Shown here: piece after piece, positions 12,458-23,700 of the stretch
Layout: every line of letters begins with the position of its first letter
Position numbering within the stretch: the stretch's first letter is position 1
Assembly: GCA_032988165.1 (NCBI GenBank)
Contig: JANTQF010000026.1
Coordinates: 1-64,000, forward strand
From: Emmonsiellopsis sp. PD_33
Taxonomy: Eukaryota > Ascomycota > Eurotiomycetes > Onygenales > Ajellomycetaceae
Reading direction: 5' to 3'
DNA: 64,000 nucleotides
Translations under genes and position numbers: made by a program
Notes under the pieces: model-generated
What the model was told of the DNA's origin: nothing
Seen by the model: only the letters and a program-made list of their open reading frames with translations
The model's database searches: none

Positions 12458-13985
12458 ATGGCTCCAGAAATTAGTAGCAAGCAGCCGGCTTTCTACCGCA
12501 TTCCGGTTGAGATTTTAACAGAGATTTCCCGATCAGTTCTTAATGAAGACAAACCCAGGTACGACGCCTCTTAAACAATAATCGCGAGACGAACCATCGC
12601 TCAATGAATTCTTAACCAGGGAAACCCTCAAAGCTCTCCGATTATCATGCCCACAATTCGCCTATCTGGATAATATTCAAAAATTTCTCTTCCACTCAAT
12701 TCGACTCGAAACAACCCCAGAAGAGCTTGAGCGTCTTGAAACCTACGACATATCTCGACTATCCCCATTTATCAAGCGGATTACTTTCATAACCCCCAAA
12801 CACAGTTGGATTATCACCTTCAATGTATTCTTCCAGATTCTATGTGTCCAACCCTCCTATCCGCCAGAATACGAGGACGGAGGTACAATGGAGCAAGGGT
12901 TCGAGGCCTACATGGCTCGTGCAAATCAAATCAAAACCCTCTTCGACAGCGGCAGATTTGAAAAGGCATGCATCGCAATATTCGAAAAGCTCTCAGGTCC
13001 AGTTGATGTGGCAATCAGTACCTTGTCTTCTGACGATTGGGGCGAAATATCGACGACAAGGGTGGTTTATGATCTTTATGCCCATTCCCATTCGAATGAT
13101 GAAGAAGATCCCCATAACGAGTCAGATTGTATGGCAGCGGCTGCTGTCGTTGGCGACGCCCTCTTTCTGGCTATAACTGCTGCCCTGTCCGTTGCAACCA
13201 GGAAACCCAAAGTGGTATTACGGATAGAATGCGTACTCAGCGGGGATGTTGCTTGGATGCATAAGCCGAAATGGGCCGGCATAGATTTGGACGGCCTGGG
13301 AGGGGTTATTTTCGAGCCCCGATTCTCCAATGCCGATGAAGACGATCCAGACGAGCCAGAAGCTGTATACACAATCGACAGGGTTCCCGAGAACTCCATG
13401 ATGCTACTATCGTCAATTCTCGAGAAATGTCAGCACACCTTGACTACTCTCCATATCCATCCGATCGAACCAAGCGGAGAACATGTTGATATCATTTGGC
13501 CGCCCCCTGATCGGGCGGTGGTTGCACTCCCTAAACTCGAGGAGCTCTATATTAACCATGCGGTTTTCCGGGCAAAGGATTTTGCAACTTTCCTCCTGCG
13601 TGCAACGAACTTGAAGAGTTTAGATTTGGAATCGACGGATTTGGAGCCAGAGTACCGTACGCACGACCCGGACTACTCCCAGTACAAGTATATCTGGACT
13701 GCAATCCGCCGCCACCAAAGCAGGATGCAGCTAGGCTTCTATGAGATTATTGGCAATGATTGGTCGGAGATTTCGGATTCGTTTCACTCGGGGGGGAATT
13801 CAACGCCCAGTCGTTGTCACGACGAGGACGACTGGAGGCTTGATCTTCGGGGTTATGTTTCGGGGACGAATGGGTGGACAAAGAAGCTGAGGTGGTACTT
13901 TGACGGTGAAGATATTGATAATGACGATATGGGTGAGATTAGTGATGACGAGGGCAGCAACTTCGATGAGATGGATATCGATTGA
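12458..13985 (+). CDS. F-box-like protein inside the rhamnose cluster
   Basis: Two exons, 12,458-12,558 and 12,620-13,985, with a 61-bp intron (GTACGA...AACCAG), encode about 488 residues. Residues 12-55 read like a fungal F-box (FYRIPVEILTEI ... LKALRLSCPQFAYLDN), and the intron interrupts it. The middle (about 300-400) has leucine-rich-like segments such as LPKLEELYINHAVF and NLKSLDLEST. The last 30 residues are strongly acidic (Asp/Glu). Such proteins would bridge Skp1 to a target in an SCF ubiquitin ligase, but many fungal F-box genes are uncharacterised and expand by lineage. It sits between lraA and lrdA on the opposite strand. That may be coincidence, or it may mean it controls turnover of a pathway protein; nothing in the sequence decides this. 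Confidence 0.8.
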
Positions 13986-14867
13986 CGGATACTTGGGATG
14001 ATAGGGTGAAAAATCATGTGTATAGATATTTACCACCACGAGCAAAGATGAGGGCAAGTGGAATTCAACAGCATCGAACGTACAGTTAAAATGAGAGGTA
14101 ACTAGTCTAATAAGCAGCTACTCCCTGCTGAATCGCTGCTTGTCAAGCCATCTTCCGGAGAAATGCGTGTCCAAACATTTGCTTCGGCGGGTTCGCCTTA
14201 ATGATACCCCGAGTGACCCCCCACCAGCCACGAAAATTAATCAATTTGTCCCGCCTGAAGAAGAAAATGCGGATTGACTCGGATCATCTGTTCTTCTATT
14301 TATCTTCGAATGTTGTTCTACTCCGTTCTAGAAAACACATATGGCTGGCTCGCTTTAATTGAGCTTGCTTGGATGTATTCAGTTCCCCCGTAGCCTACGT
14401 ATATATACACACGAGAAACTCCTCTTGCTTCTGATTGCTGGAAATTTTGAACCATGACTGTTCCGGCGGAGACATGATAGTCCTGGAAGTTCTAGTGTCA
14501 AGGCAATCATAGTAAATTCCAAATATATTAACTCCGTGGTTGGGTTTCTCTCGACGAGGCGGATTCTGTTTGAACGGCAAATTTATTCACGAGCGACATA
14601 CATACATATAATATCGTTATCAAAAATCCAAAGGGGAATAAGTCCCATCACGATGTCAAGTGTAACAAAATCTTATGTGCAACATTGATCGCAAGAGAGG
14701 AATGTACTGTACACCACCCAAGAAGAAATAAGCAGAAATAAGCAGCTCAATTTCAGGAAGGAAAACATGAAGTGCGAATCCGATCTAATCCCATATCTAC
14801 TCTACCTTGATTGTTTCCGCAATATATTTCCACGAATGCCAGACAGTAAGTGTTTGAATCTTCGTAG
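13986..14867. other. Convergent spacer between F-box gene and lrdA
   Basis: About 880 bp between two stop codons. It holds AT-rich stretches and a GTATATATACAC run near 14,400. No open frame with a domain is seen on either strand. Probably the 3' untranslated regions of both genes. Confidence 0.6.
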
Positions 14868-16347
14868 TCACGAACCATTGACTACTTCTTCCGTGGCACT
14901 GTTATCTGGGAGTCCGTCCGTTTTTGAATGGCTGCTGTCAACCTCAACGGGGGTTTCGACTGGCAAAGCCAAGCTCTTTTGTGGAGCGGGATTTAAAATG
15001 TTATTCGCAGGGAGCAAGCGGGCGGCGGGGTTGATCTCCAAGCCAAAGCCAGGCTTGTCGAGCACACTGACGTCAAGATAGCCTTGTGTCGGAATAGGTT
15101 CGTTGATGAAAAGGTTTCCAAACACCGGTTCCACGCTCTTGCCGTCGGCCGAGTTGGCGAGGTATTCTTGGAACGGGGAGTGAGATTGTGACACAACGAA
15201 GTGGTATGAATATGGACCAGATGCGTGTGGTACGACAGGGATATCATAGGCGGATGCCATTGCGGATATTTTGAGAAGTTCTGTGAGCCCTCCCACCCAC
15301 ATCACGTCGGGCTGGACAATGTCCAAATGGCGTCCCTCCACAAGCTTGCGGAATCCGTAGCGAGAGTATTCATGTTCGCCGGTGGTGAATTTAACAGTTG
15401 GGTGGGCTTGTTTCAGGAGGGCATGGCCGTCGAAGTCGTCTGGCGTCAGACATTCTTCCCACCAGTCAATATTCAATTTCGCTTCTTCGCAAGCCTTGAC
15501 CAATTGGATTGTGTATGGAACGTTTAGCGACATATAACAGTCGACACGAAGAGGGAAGTGTGGCCCGATGCTCTCTCGGTGTTTTCGGAGGAACTCGACG
15601 TTACGGAGCAAGCCATCGATGCCTTCGTCAGGGCCGTACGGCAAGGGAACTTTGGCACCTGAGAATCCCATTTCCTTAGCCGCCGCTGGTTCTGGCCCGG
15701 TACAGTAGAAATCGAGCCGTGATCGAGTAGCTCCGCCGATGAGCTTGTACACCGGCTCTTTTCGGATCTTCCCCAGTAAATCCCAGATCGCCAGATCAAT
15801 GACTGAAATAACGGCGACAGGAAGGCCTTTGCGGCCATAGAACATGGATCCACGGTACATCTTTTCGAAAAGATTATTCGTATCGCGCGGGTCTATAGGG
15901 AGTATAACACTATTAGTTTCTCCGCTCAAGCAAATGCCATTACATGCGCCCATCAAAAGGAAAGATCTTACCCGCTCCTAGCAGGAAACGCTCAAAATGT
16001 TGTGCTACAAGCCAGCACGCTGGAGGTCCTCCAAACCCAGTTGCGAACCCTTTTGTTCCATCAGTGGCCTCAATCTCCACGCAAAAGGAGCCGAGGACAT
16101 TGATTCCCCAGCTTGTCCTGGAAGCTCTATATTCCTCCCATCGTGCCATAGGCGTCGAAATCGACGTATCGACTAGCCAGTGGCCTCCTTTTACCTGTGA
16201 TATTTTCGGTCAGGCTACTTGAGTGGTTTCAGGGATAATAGCTATAGGCAAACAAATATAACTTACATTGTGGTAGTCTCCTCCAGAGCCCACGCCTTCG
16301 ATAACAAAGGTGTTTATGCCCTTGATTCGAGGAAACGAGACAGCCAT
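14868..16347 (-). CDS. lrdA: L-rhamnonate dehydratase (enolase superfamily)
   Basis: Three exons: 16,347-16,267, 16,194-15,972 and 15,892-14,868, about 442 residues. It has the capping-domain plus TIM-barrel layout of the mandelate racemase/muconate lactonizing branch of the enolase superfamily. Acidic metal ligands are expected in VDCYMSLN, WWEEC and TGEHEYSRYG, and VPHASGPYSYH supplies a catalytic-type His. GEHE is characteristic of rhamnonate dehydratases. The enzyme removes water from L-rhamnonate to give 2-keto-3-deoxy-L-rhamnonate. Together with the nearby dehydrogenase and lactonase it completes three consecutive steps; the following aldolase (LRA4/LkaA) is not seen here. The C-terminal 45 residues are Ser/Pro/Glu-rich and extend past the barrel. 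The gene is transcribed divergently from the Zn2Cys6 regulator. Confidence 0.92.
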
Positions 16348-17300
16348 TTTGTGTTGAATGTGTCGACTGAAGAATGGGAATGTGAGCAGATGAAACTGGC
16401 CTTTCGCTATGAGAAGGAGTGTGAAGTTAACCGGCAAAATACAGTTGAATGGCCTGCTTAAAGAACGGATTTAAATCTATCGTGAACGGTAGATATGCGC
16501 GTGACAGGGGAGTTTTATCCGGGAGCTGGTCATATAGGTGACAATTATTCTCCATAGAGTGCTCCTGCAGGCTATTATATAGCTTGATAGAGGGGTCAAC
16601 TGAGAGGGGCCATGAGTGGTATCCGGAGCTATTTGCCCATTGGCAGCCGGCATCGCTGAAGGCCACCAGACAGAATCGAGTGGAGCACAAGAGGAGAGCT
16701 GCTCCAGTGCTCGGCGATTGTTATACCGAGGTGGCGGACTGTGGAGATTTTGTCCATTGATCATAATGTCGGGGATGTCTATTCCCAGCACGGATATTGC
16801 ACCAGACCAAGAGCAATAAAAGGGCGTTATGAGCGCGAGTTGCCCACATAATATACTCCAGCGATTGATTGTCAACCAACTGCTTCCTGCATGATATCGA
16901 TCTCGGCCAAGGGCTAGACAAACCGCTGGGTAGTAATGCTAGGGGTTATGGTCGGGGATAGATATTTCACTTAACTTACCACAGAAGGGCGAAGTAAACA
17001 CACCGGATCGCACTGTTCAATCCATGCCGGCAGCTCCTTTACTGTCACCATCCTCATTATTTCAACATATCCAGGATGAAAAGGAGAAATTCCGGGGAAG
17101 CGGGGTTTCGGTCAGCCTGGGATTAGGGCTTGGCGCGTCACGCCGTGGGGATTTCCGAATCGGGACGAGCCCTAACTTCCTCCAACCTCCGCCCTGAGAT
17201 CTGAGATCTTGAGGACGGCAAACATCATTATGCCTGTGGCATTGCTTGCTGCTGGTGGCTTTGATTCCTTCTGTCGGCTCCCTTCGAAATCTCCGCCCTG
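16348..17300. promoter_or_regulatory. Divergent promoter of lrdA and the Zn2Cys6 regulator
   Basis: A 953-bp region between two start codons, without a supported gene. Hexamers fitting the CreA consensus SYGGRG occur at 16,741 (GTGGAG), 17,100 (GCGGGG) and, on the other strand, at 16,856-16,861. They are short enough to arise by chance. A doubled AGATCT (17,197-17,210) lies about 90 bp before the regulator start. Binding of a pathway regulator here is an inference from the arrangement only. Confidence 0.35.
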
Positions 17301-20119
17301 ATGGACCATCCAGCTTCTGCCGGCGCAAATCTCTTCCGGCCACCTAACAATGCCGCGCCGGCTAATGCCTCCCGATTCTCGCGCCAGGGGAGTGATCGCG
17401 ACGAGCTGGAGAGCCCCGAAGACGCATGGTCGGGTCAAGACAGCGCGAATGATGCTGCCGACCAGAATGGTTCCACTGTGGCCCGTGGTGTAAAGAGGAA
17501 GCGGCCTGTGACTGTCTCGTATGTGCCCACTCTTTTCTACCAGATGAACTCCACGATGATGTGAAAGCGAAAACTAACATCTCCAGGTGTGAACTTTGCA
17601 AGCAGCGAAAGGTCAAATGCGGTGTGTAATTGCATTCTTTTTCCCAACGCTCAATGCCTAGTTTCTCACACTGTCAGATCGTGCCCAACCGAGGTGCGGC
17701 TGGTGCTCGCGAAACGGACAAGCCTGCGAGTATAAAGAGAGAAAGAAGCCCGGGCTGAGGGCAGGATACGGGAGGGAGTTGGAACAACGGCTTGGTATGC
17801 CTATTCGATAAACCAATGCTTCAGTCATTCTCACACTGAGGTTAGATCGACTGGAGGATATTATTCAATCCCAAGGCCGTCTCATCGAAACCCATATCCT
17901 ACATGGCCAACCTCGTTCTAGCCACGATTTCCATCATGATGCACCGTCCTACAGCTCACCATCAGAACCGTCAGCGGCCCACGGCCCAAGCCCACGGACG
18001 TCGCTTTTCCTCCACGAGCCGCCGTTGAATATTCAGCCCCAGAGCATCCCTTCACACCATGTCCCCAGCATAACCGCACTCAACCCGGAATCATTACCCA
18101 CTCCGTCCGAAACAACATCCAAGAATGGGCTAGGGCATCAACTACAAGATAATATTTCCTCTACATCTACCTTGCCTCAGCTGGTAGAAACCGGGCGGAA
18201 CGAATATCTCCATAATGACCCTACGCTTCGTATGCCTGGCCCTGTTTATACGACACAGGAGCAATCTCTTGTCAACCCTGCTCTTGACCTTCCACCGTAC
18301 GATGTGCTTTATTCACTGGTTGATCTATATTTTGAGCACATCAACACCTGGTGTCCAATTCTCCATCGGAGAACAACGATGGACACCCTATTTGGGCCCT
18401 CTCCGCTGGAAGAAGAAGATCGTATGCTGCTTTGTGCGATTGTGGCCACCACCCTGCGTTTCTCGAAGGATTCCCGATTAAATGAAGAGAGTCGCCAACG
18501 TTTTCACGACTCTTCTAAACAAAGGGTTCTACTTTATGGTCTAGAGAACTCGTCTGTGAAAGCGTTACAAGCTTTAGTGATCCTTGCTTTGGACCTTGTT
18601 GGTTCTTCAAATGGACCTCCAGGATGGAAGCTACTAGCCCTTGTTGCTAGGTCTGTAGTGCAGCTTGGTTTGGCGGTAGAGTCGACCTCATCTCTGGCCG
18701 CGACCATGTTTCCGTCAATATATACTCTGAGGGCCGATGTGCTGCCTGAACCAAAAACCTGGGTGGAAGACGAAAGTCGACGCCGCCTGTTCTGGATGGT
18801 TTATTTGTTAGACCGTTACTCAACAATTGCAACAGCATTTGACTTTGCGCTGAATGAGTCTGACATCGATCGCAAGCTCCCGTGTAAGGATGAGTTCTTC
18901 ACGAAGAACCAACCGGTTGAAACCCGATGGTTCGACTCCCAGGAGAGAACAGATTACATGACCCAGAGGGAAAACGTGGGATCCTTCGGGTTCTACATAG
19001 AGATTTTGGGTATTCTCTCCCGAATCCACATATTCTTGAAACGACCGGTAGATATAAGCGCGATATCAGACGTCGAACAGTGGCAAGCGACGTATCGGAA
19101 ACTGGACACTGAATTAAACAATTGGCAATACAATCTACCAAAAGAATATAAATTCGAGAATTCATCTCGGTTATTCATGTCGAAAACAAGCAGAGCCGTC
19201 CATTGCGGGTGGGTGATGCTCCATGCTACCTATCAAACGTGAGTCCTATCGATATCTCTCCATTCGGTCCCTTCAGACTGTCATCATAAGTATTAACGTA
19301 TGGTTAAACAGTGCGATTATTCGCCTACATTCCTCAGCGGCCTACCCTACCACGCGGTCCGCAATATTTACTCCTTCTTATAGTGCGAGTCAACGATGTT
19401 TAACTGCTGTCGGCAATATCCACTCTCTTGCTCGCTTTGTTGTTGACAATAACGTCCTAGACAAACTTGGCCCGCCCTTCGCCTTCACATTATGGGTCTC
19501 AGCACGGCTAGTACTCGTCCATGGGTCGACAATCGCTCACACGGTGAGCCCGGAGATTAACTTTTTCGTCGATACCCTACGCCGCATGGGTAAATACTGG
19601 AAAGTTGCTGAGCGCTACTGTACAATTCTTCAACGGGTCCTGGATGAATACGGAGAGTACGAATTGTCTGTCGGAACCGCGGGAGAGCGTGTCACCCCAT
19701 CATCTGTCAAAATACTTGCCGATATGCGACGGTGCGCGTTTGATCTTGATTTCCTGATCTCCCGCCAGCCGCGAGGTGCCGCAACAACGGCACACAATAC
19801 ACCGCGCACGGCAAACACGCCAGCACGGAATCTAGGTGCAAATGAACTCGAGTATCTCGATGTGTTTGGATTCTTCAACGTGCCCCGTCTCCCCGCTGTT
19901 CCACCCCAGCTATATCCGGACGGAATAGAAGTTTCCAACGGTGGCGGAAGTAATAATGCTGGCCACAACAGCGTCTTAGCCATGCCTGCCAACGATCTTG
20001 GTGGTGCCGATGGTAGTGGGACGGATGGTGCGCCCACACAAATGACGAACGAGTTTAATATTACGAATTATCTCATACCGACCCCGGAGACGGATTGGCT
20101 ATTTCAATCGTCAGCATGA
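17301..20119 (+). CDS. Zn2Cys6 transcription factor with fungal_trans domain
   Basis: Five exons: 17,301-17,518, 17,587-17,621, 17,678-17,794, 17,846-19,238 and 19,312-20,119, about 856 residues. The binuclear zinc cluster is split over three exons and, once joined, has the exact C-x2-C-x6-C-x6-C-x2-C-x6-C pattern (C74, C77, C84, C91, C94, C101), preceded by a basic VKRKRP. A short coiled segment follows (DRLEDIIQSQGRLIE). The middle-homology region starts around LYFEHINTWCPILHR. Zn2Cys6 proteins are nuclear activators or repressors, often specific for one sugar or pathway. The position, head to head with lrdA, makes it a candidate regulator of L-rhamnose use, analogous to RhaR in Aspergillus, but I cannot show orthology from sequence alone. 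The 35-bp second exon is unusual but is fixed by the cysteines. Confidence 0.9.
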
Positions 20120-20622
20120 TCGGATTGTTTCCTCCATCCCTCACCGTAACACCCTCTATGCTACCGTTATCTTCGTCAAGTGCCTGAAATGGGATACAAT
20201 TGGAAGAGTGAATACTGCACATACTTGCACAGCTGATCCATGGGTGCGGGAATTCTTGGAGGGTTGGAGTTCTTGGTTGATGGACCTTTTATACCCCTCG
20301 TGTTGTTGTGTAATTAATAGCCGTGGATGTCTATACATAGGGAGGAAAAGCATATATGTCTTACAGGGATCCGTACCAAGGGGAATGGAACTCTGCAGGC
20401 CCAATCATGACAATGATGTGCCAGCTGGATCTGGTCAGCAATGGAAATTCAGGATGGGTATTCATAGGCATTAATTGTGGGTGCTGGCTTGCCTGAGAGC
20501 CGGCAAGGGGGTTTTTATCTCTGATGCATTTAACTAGGTGTCCAAGAGAAGAATAAGCCGGGTATATATATTCCTTGTACAAAAAAGCCCTCCTCCCGCG
20601 AGGGACAAATTCCCCCACGCCA
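20120..20622. other. Convergent spacer
   Basis: About 500 bp between the regulator stop and the stop of the neighbouring membrane-protein gene. Short frames on both strands lack domains. Nothing else seen. Confidence 0.6.
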
Positions 20623-21807
20623 TCATCTATTCCTATTCGACAAGAAAAGCTCCCTCTGCCTAATCCTCTCCGCTATCATTTCCTTTTCCTGCTGGGCAGC
20701 AAGCAGTCTTGTCTCAAGGTCATGCAGCCTTCGCAAATCATCCACCGCTTTTGTAGCATTTTCATGCTCGGTGTGCAGTCTTTGAAGTTCGGCGTCGTGT
20801 TCGGGGCCATCATTTGTCTGCCGAACCAATGCTTCGGGCAGATTTTCGTCAAATGTCTCGAGCGTCGATACGGGAGGATGAGGCGGGTTTGGGACTTCGG
20901 AGCTATTACTGTTGTTCATGTTGAGATTTGAGTTCTGAGGACCTGCTACATTTCCTCTGGGTATCTCGGGCGAGGATACTTCTTCATTGGAAGAGATCGT
21001 TGGCCGGGTAGTAGAGTTGTTCGATAACCCCGGTTTAACTCCATTTACAGCATGGCAATCTGCCCCCATAGGGTCTGCTGTCCATGATGAGCTGGATTGC
21101 AACTTTCTGGATCTTTGCTTTTTTGAAACCACTCCGAGGTAACATTTTGGCCCTTATCTGCCCCCTTCCATCCCAACACAGGTCCTCTTTTCCGCCGGCG
21201 GTACAGGAAGATCAAGCAAATCACAAGGATTGTGGCCAAGGGAACCCCAACTCCTATCCCTATCTTTGCACCCCTAGTTAGAGCGGTTCCCTTTGCACCA
21301 TCACTTTCTTCGAGGCCAGCTGTCGAGGGAATTTCCGTCGCACCGGAAATAGGGGTAGCCGCCAATGACGATCCGGTTACTTCGGAAGAGCTCCTTGGTG
21401 CCCCTGGTTGTTTCACCGTGAACGGCGGAGTAATGCGACTTAGGCCGGTCCGATTATCGGTGATTTTGATGGTATATTCGCCCGGCCAAGTCGAATCCGT
21501 TGTTGGTACGAACGTATAGACTCCGGAATTGGGGACATCTCCTACAAATATAACCACAAATCAACTCGGGAAAGACAACAAGCCACACAGGGTGTGAAAG
21601 GAAGAATCATAAAGCTCCCCGGCATGCCAGGCCCTTACCTTCGATTATACTTCCAAGATCACCTGCGATAGGAGGATCTTGAAATATCGCGACTGTCACT
21701 TTGCCTTCGGTGGCTGGCTCCCAGAACAGCGTAAATGGACGGCCTGCAACGAATGTGTATCCCGCACGACGAACATCTAAGCGGTTCCTTTTCATCTTGT
21801 TTTTCAT
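20623..21807 (-). CDS. Single-span membrane protein, copy 1 of a tandem pair
   Basis: Exon 21,807-21,639 joins exon 21,541 onward over a 97-bp intron (GTAAGG...TGTAG). The extracellular-type part carries a beta-sandwich-like segment (GYTFVAGRPFTLFWEP ... GVYTFVPTTDSTWPGEYTI) resembling the Kre9/KNH-type domain of fungal Ser-Thr-rich surface proteins. A Ser/Thr-rich stalk, one membrane span (IGIGVGVPLATILVICLIFLY) and a basic stop-transfer YRRRKR follow. After the span the frame ends at 21,045, but a second frame (about 21,130-20,623) continues with an Asn/Ser-rich tail and a terminal helix that match the tail of copy 2. Either an intron with weak signals (about 21,122-21,183) or a one-base indel in an A6 run joins them. 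No signal peptide is visible at the chosen start, so an upstream exon may be missing. Function unknown; possibly a cell-surface sensor-like protein. Confidence 0.6.
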
Positions 21808-22396
21808 GAACCGGCAGGCTTCATGTACGCAGACAATGGCAGCCAACAAAGTGTTTATTGTGGAAATAGGCCTCTGGAAAGTACTTAACACAATGAGGCG
21901 GGGAAATTGATGTGCTGGGAGCCAGATCCGACGTAGGACAGACCCAAATAACGAAGGGGGGACAACAAACAATGCGCCGTTTTTAGAGTCTGGTTCCGGT
22001 ACTTGGGTACTCGAGCGAACATCTTTTCCTACCTGAGAGATTCGCCAGCTGATAAATTCTACTCTGTAATGGCGTGAACAAAGCGCTTCATTCTAACGAG
22101 TAGTTCGGCTCCCAAATACCTGAAAGTGTCACGCAGGGCTAGATAGGAACGGGTCGAATGATAAAGTGATGCATGTATTTACTGATCTAACCATGTGTAG
22201 AGATTTGGCTATGCTTGTAACATGAGTTGATATTATTAGACACATACCTGGCTGCATAATATGCCAATTTCAATGATACAACAATCACCATATCATTAGT
22301 CAAGGGTTTCTCTAAAAATTTATTATACATCGTATATCCTCATGTACACTAGACGGGGTATCGGAAAAGAAAGTCCTTCACTCCAATCTTCACCAC
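21808..22396. other. Spacer between the tandem membrane-protein genes
   Basis: About 590 bp, AT-rich near 22,200-22,340. It is the 3' flank of copy 2 and the promoter side of copy 1. The minus-strand frame of copy 1 stays open upstream to about 21,972, which leaves room for a missed 5' exon. No separate gene is seen. Confidence 0.5.
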
Positions 22397-23700
22397 CTAT
22401 TTGTTCTCATTTAACAAAACGCTCTCCCTCAGTCTATTTCTCCGCGCAATAGCATACCTCTCCTCCTGCGTTCCCACTATTTGCATCTCCAGCTCATGCA
22501 GCCGTTGGAAGCAATTTGCTCCGTTCACAGCATTCTCATCTTGGCGGAGTTCCGCGCCTTGGTCCAAGTAATCCCTGTCACTCGGGGGAGGGATATAAGT
22601 TTCCGGGAGGTTCCCATCAGGGTGCACAACCATTGATGCCCGCCGGCTGGTCACGGGAAAGAAGCTGATCTCGCCTTTTGTGGGTGGATTTGTATTTGGA
22701 GTCAGGGTCCGGGGGGCTGCTTTTGTGGAAGGGTCCGATTCATGTATGAGGCTGGTATCTTCCGCTATTGAAAGATGTGATGGAGTAAGGGATTCGGACT
22801 GCTCTATACCCTGGCACTGCGCAGGGCTAGAATCCAATGGCTTTCGTTTAATCGGCGTACTTTGGGGATTGTTTGTATTATTGCTGCCATGCAGAGCTAC
22901 ATTTGAGTCCGCTTCATGAATGATGCTAGAATCTGCCTCCACTGGGGACGGCGGTTTGTATGTCTGATCTTGAAAATCAAGATCGGGCGGATCCTCGATG
23001 TCTTCGGGGGTATCACTCTGTTCCTCATTTCCAGTCTTTGTCGAATTTGGCACGCTCCGTTTCTGACGTCTCCTGTAGAGGAGCGCGCAAAGGAGCAGAA
23101 TAATCATCACGCCAACCGGAATAGCAACACCCATAGCTACCTTCGCGCCGAGGGTAAGACCTGACCCACTAGAGCTACCGCCACCAATAGCGCTTAACAC
23201 CCCGCTTGTACCGGTTGGGTTATTCGTTCTCGCTACCGTGAATGGGGGAGAAGTAGAAATTTCGTGGGTGTCGTCGTCGATAATGGCGATAATATAGGTT
23301 CCCTGCCAGTGAGAACTGAGGGAAGGAATGCAAAGTGTCCTGCCGGTATTGGGAATGGAATCTAGGATTGGATCGATGAGCTTCAGTTTCTCGATATATA
23401 TGTGTATAGATGTGGGATCATAGGGGGGGCGAAAAGAGTGGAAGCACCTCCCGCGTGACTCTGCTCAATTGGGAACAGGAAATATTGGGCTAGAAGTGGT
23501 CTCTGGTAGAAATCGTTCCTCTTACCTGCAATGATATTCCCATAAGTATACTCGGTTATACCAGCTGAATCCCCGGTAGATTCATATATTTTCACCGTTA
23601 CTTTGCCGTCGGTCGTGGGACTCCATATGATCTCAGTCGCCTCGCCAGCCGTGAATTTGTAACCCCCCGTAGGAACATAGAGCGGGTTTTCCAAACTCAT
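22397..23700 (-). CDS. Single-span membrane protein, copy 2 of a tandem pair
   Basis: Two exons, 23,700-23,526 and 23,361-22,397, with a 164-bp intron (GTAAGA...CCTAG), encode about 379 residues. The layout repeats copy 1: a KNH-like segment (GGYKFTAGEATEIIWSP ... GKVTVKIY), the intron at the same place and phase, HWQGTYIIAIIDD, a Ser/Gly-rich stalk, one span (VAMGVAIPVGVMIILLLCALL) and YRRRQK. A cytoplasmic tail of about 200 residues, rich in Pro, Ser and Asp, ends in a charged helix (RLHELEMQIV ... RRNRLRESVLLNENK) like that of copy 1. The start lacks a clear signal peptide. The pair clearly arose by duplication. The topology suggests a type I surface protein with a long cytoplasmic tail, a layout seen in wall-stress sensors; that role is only an inference. 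Confidence 0.75.
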
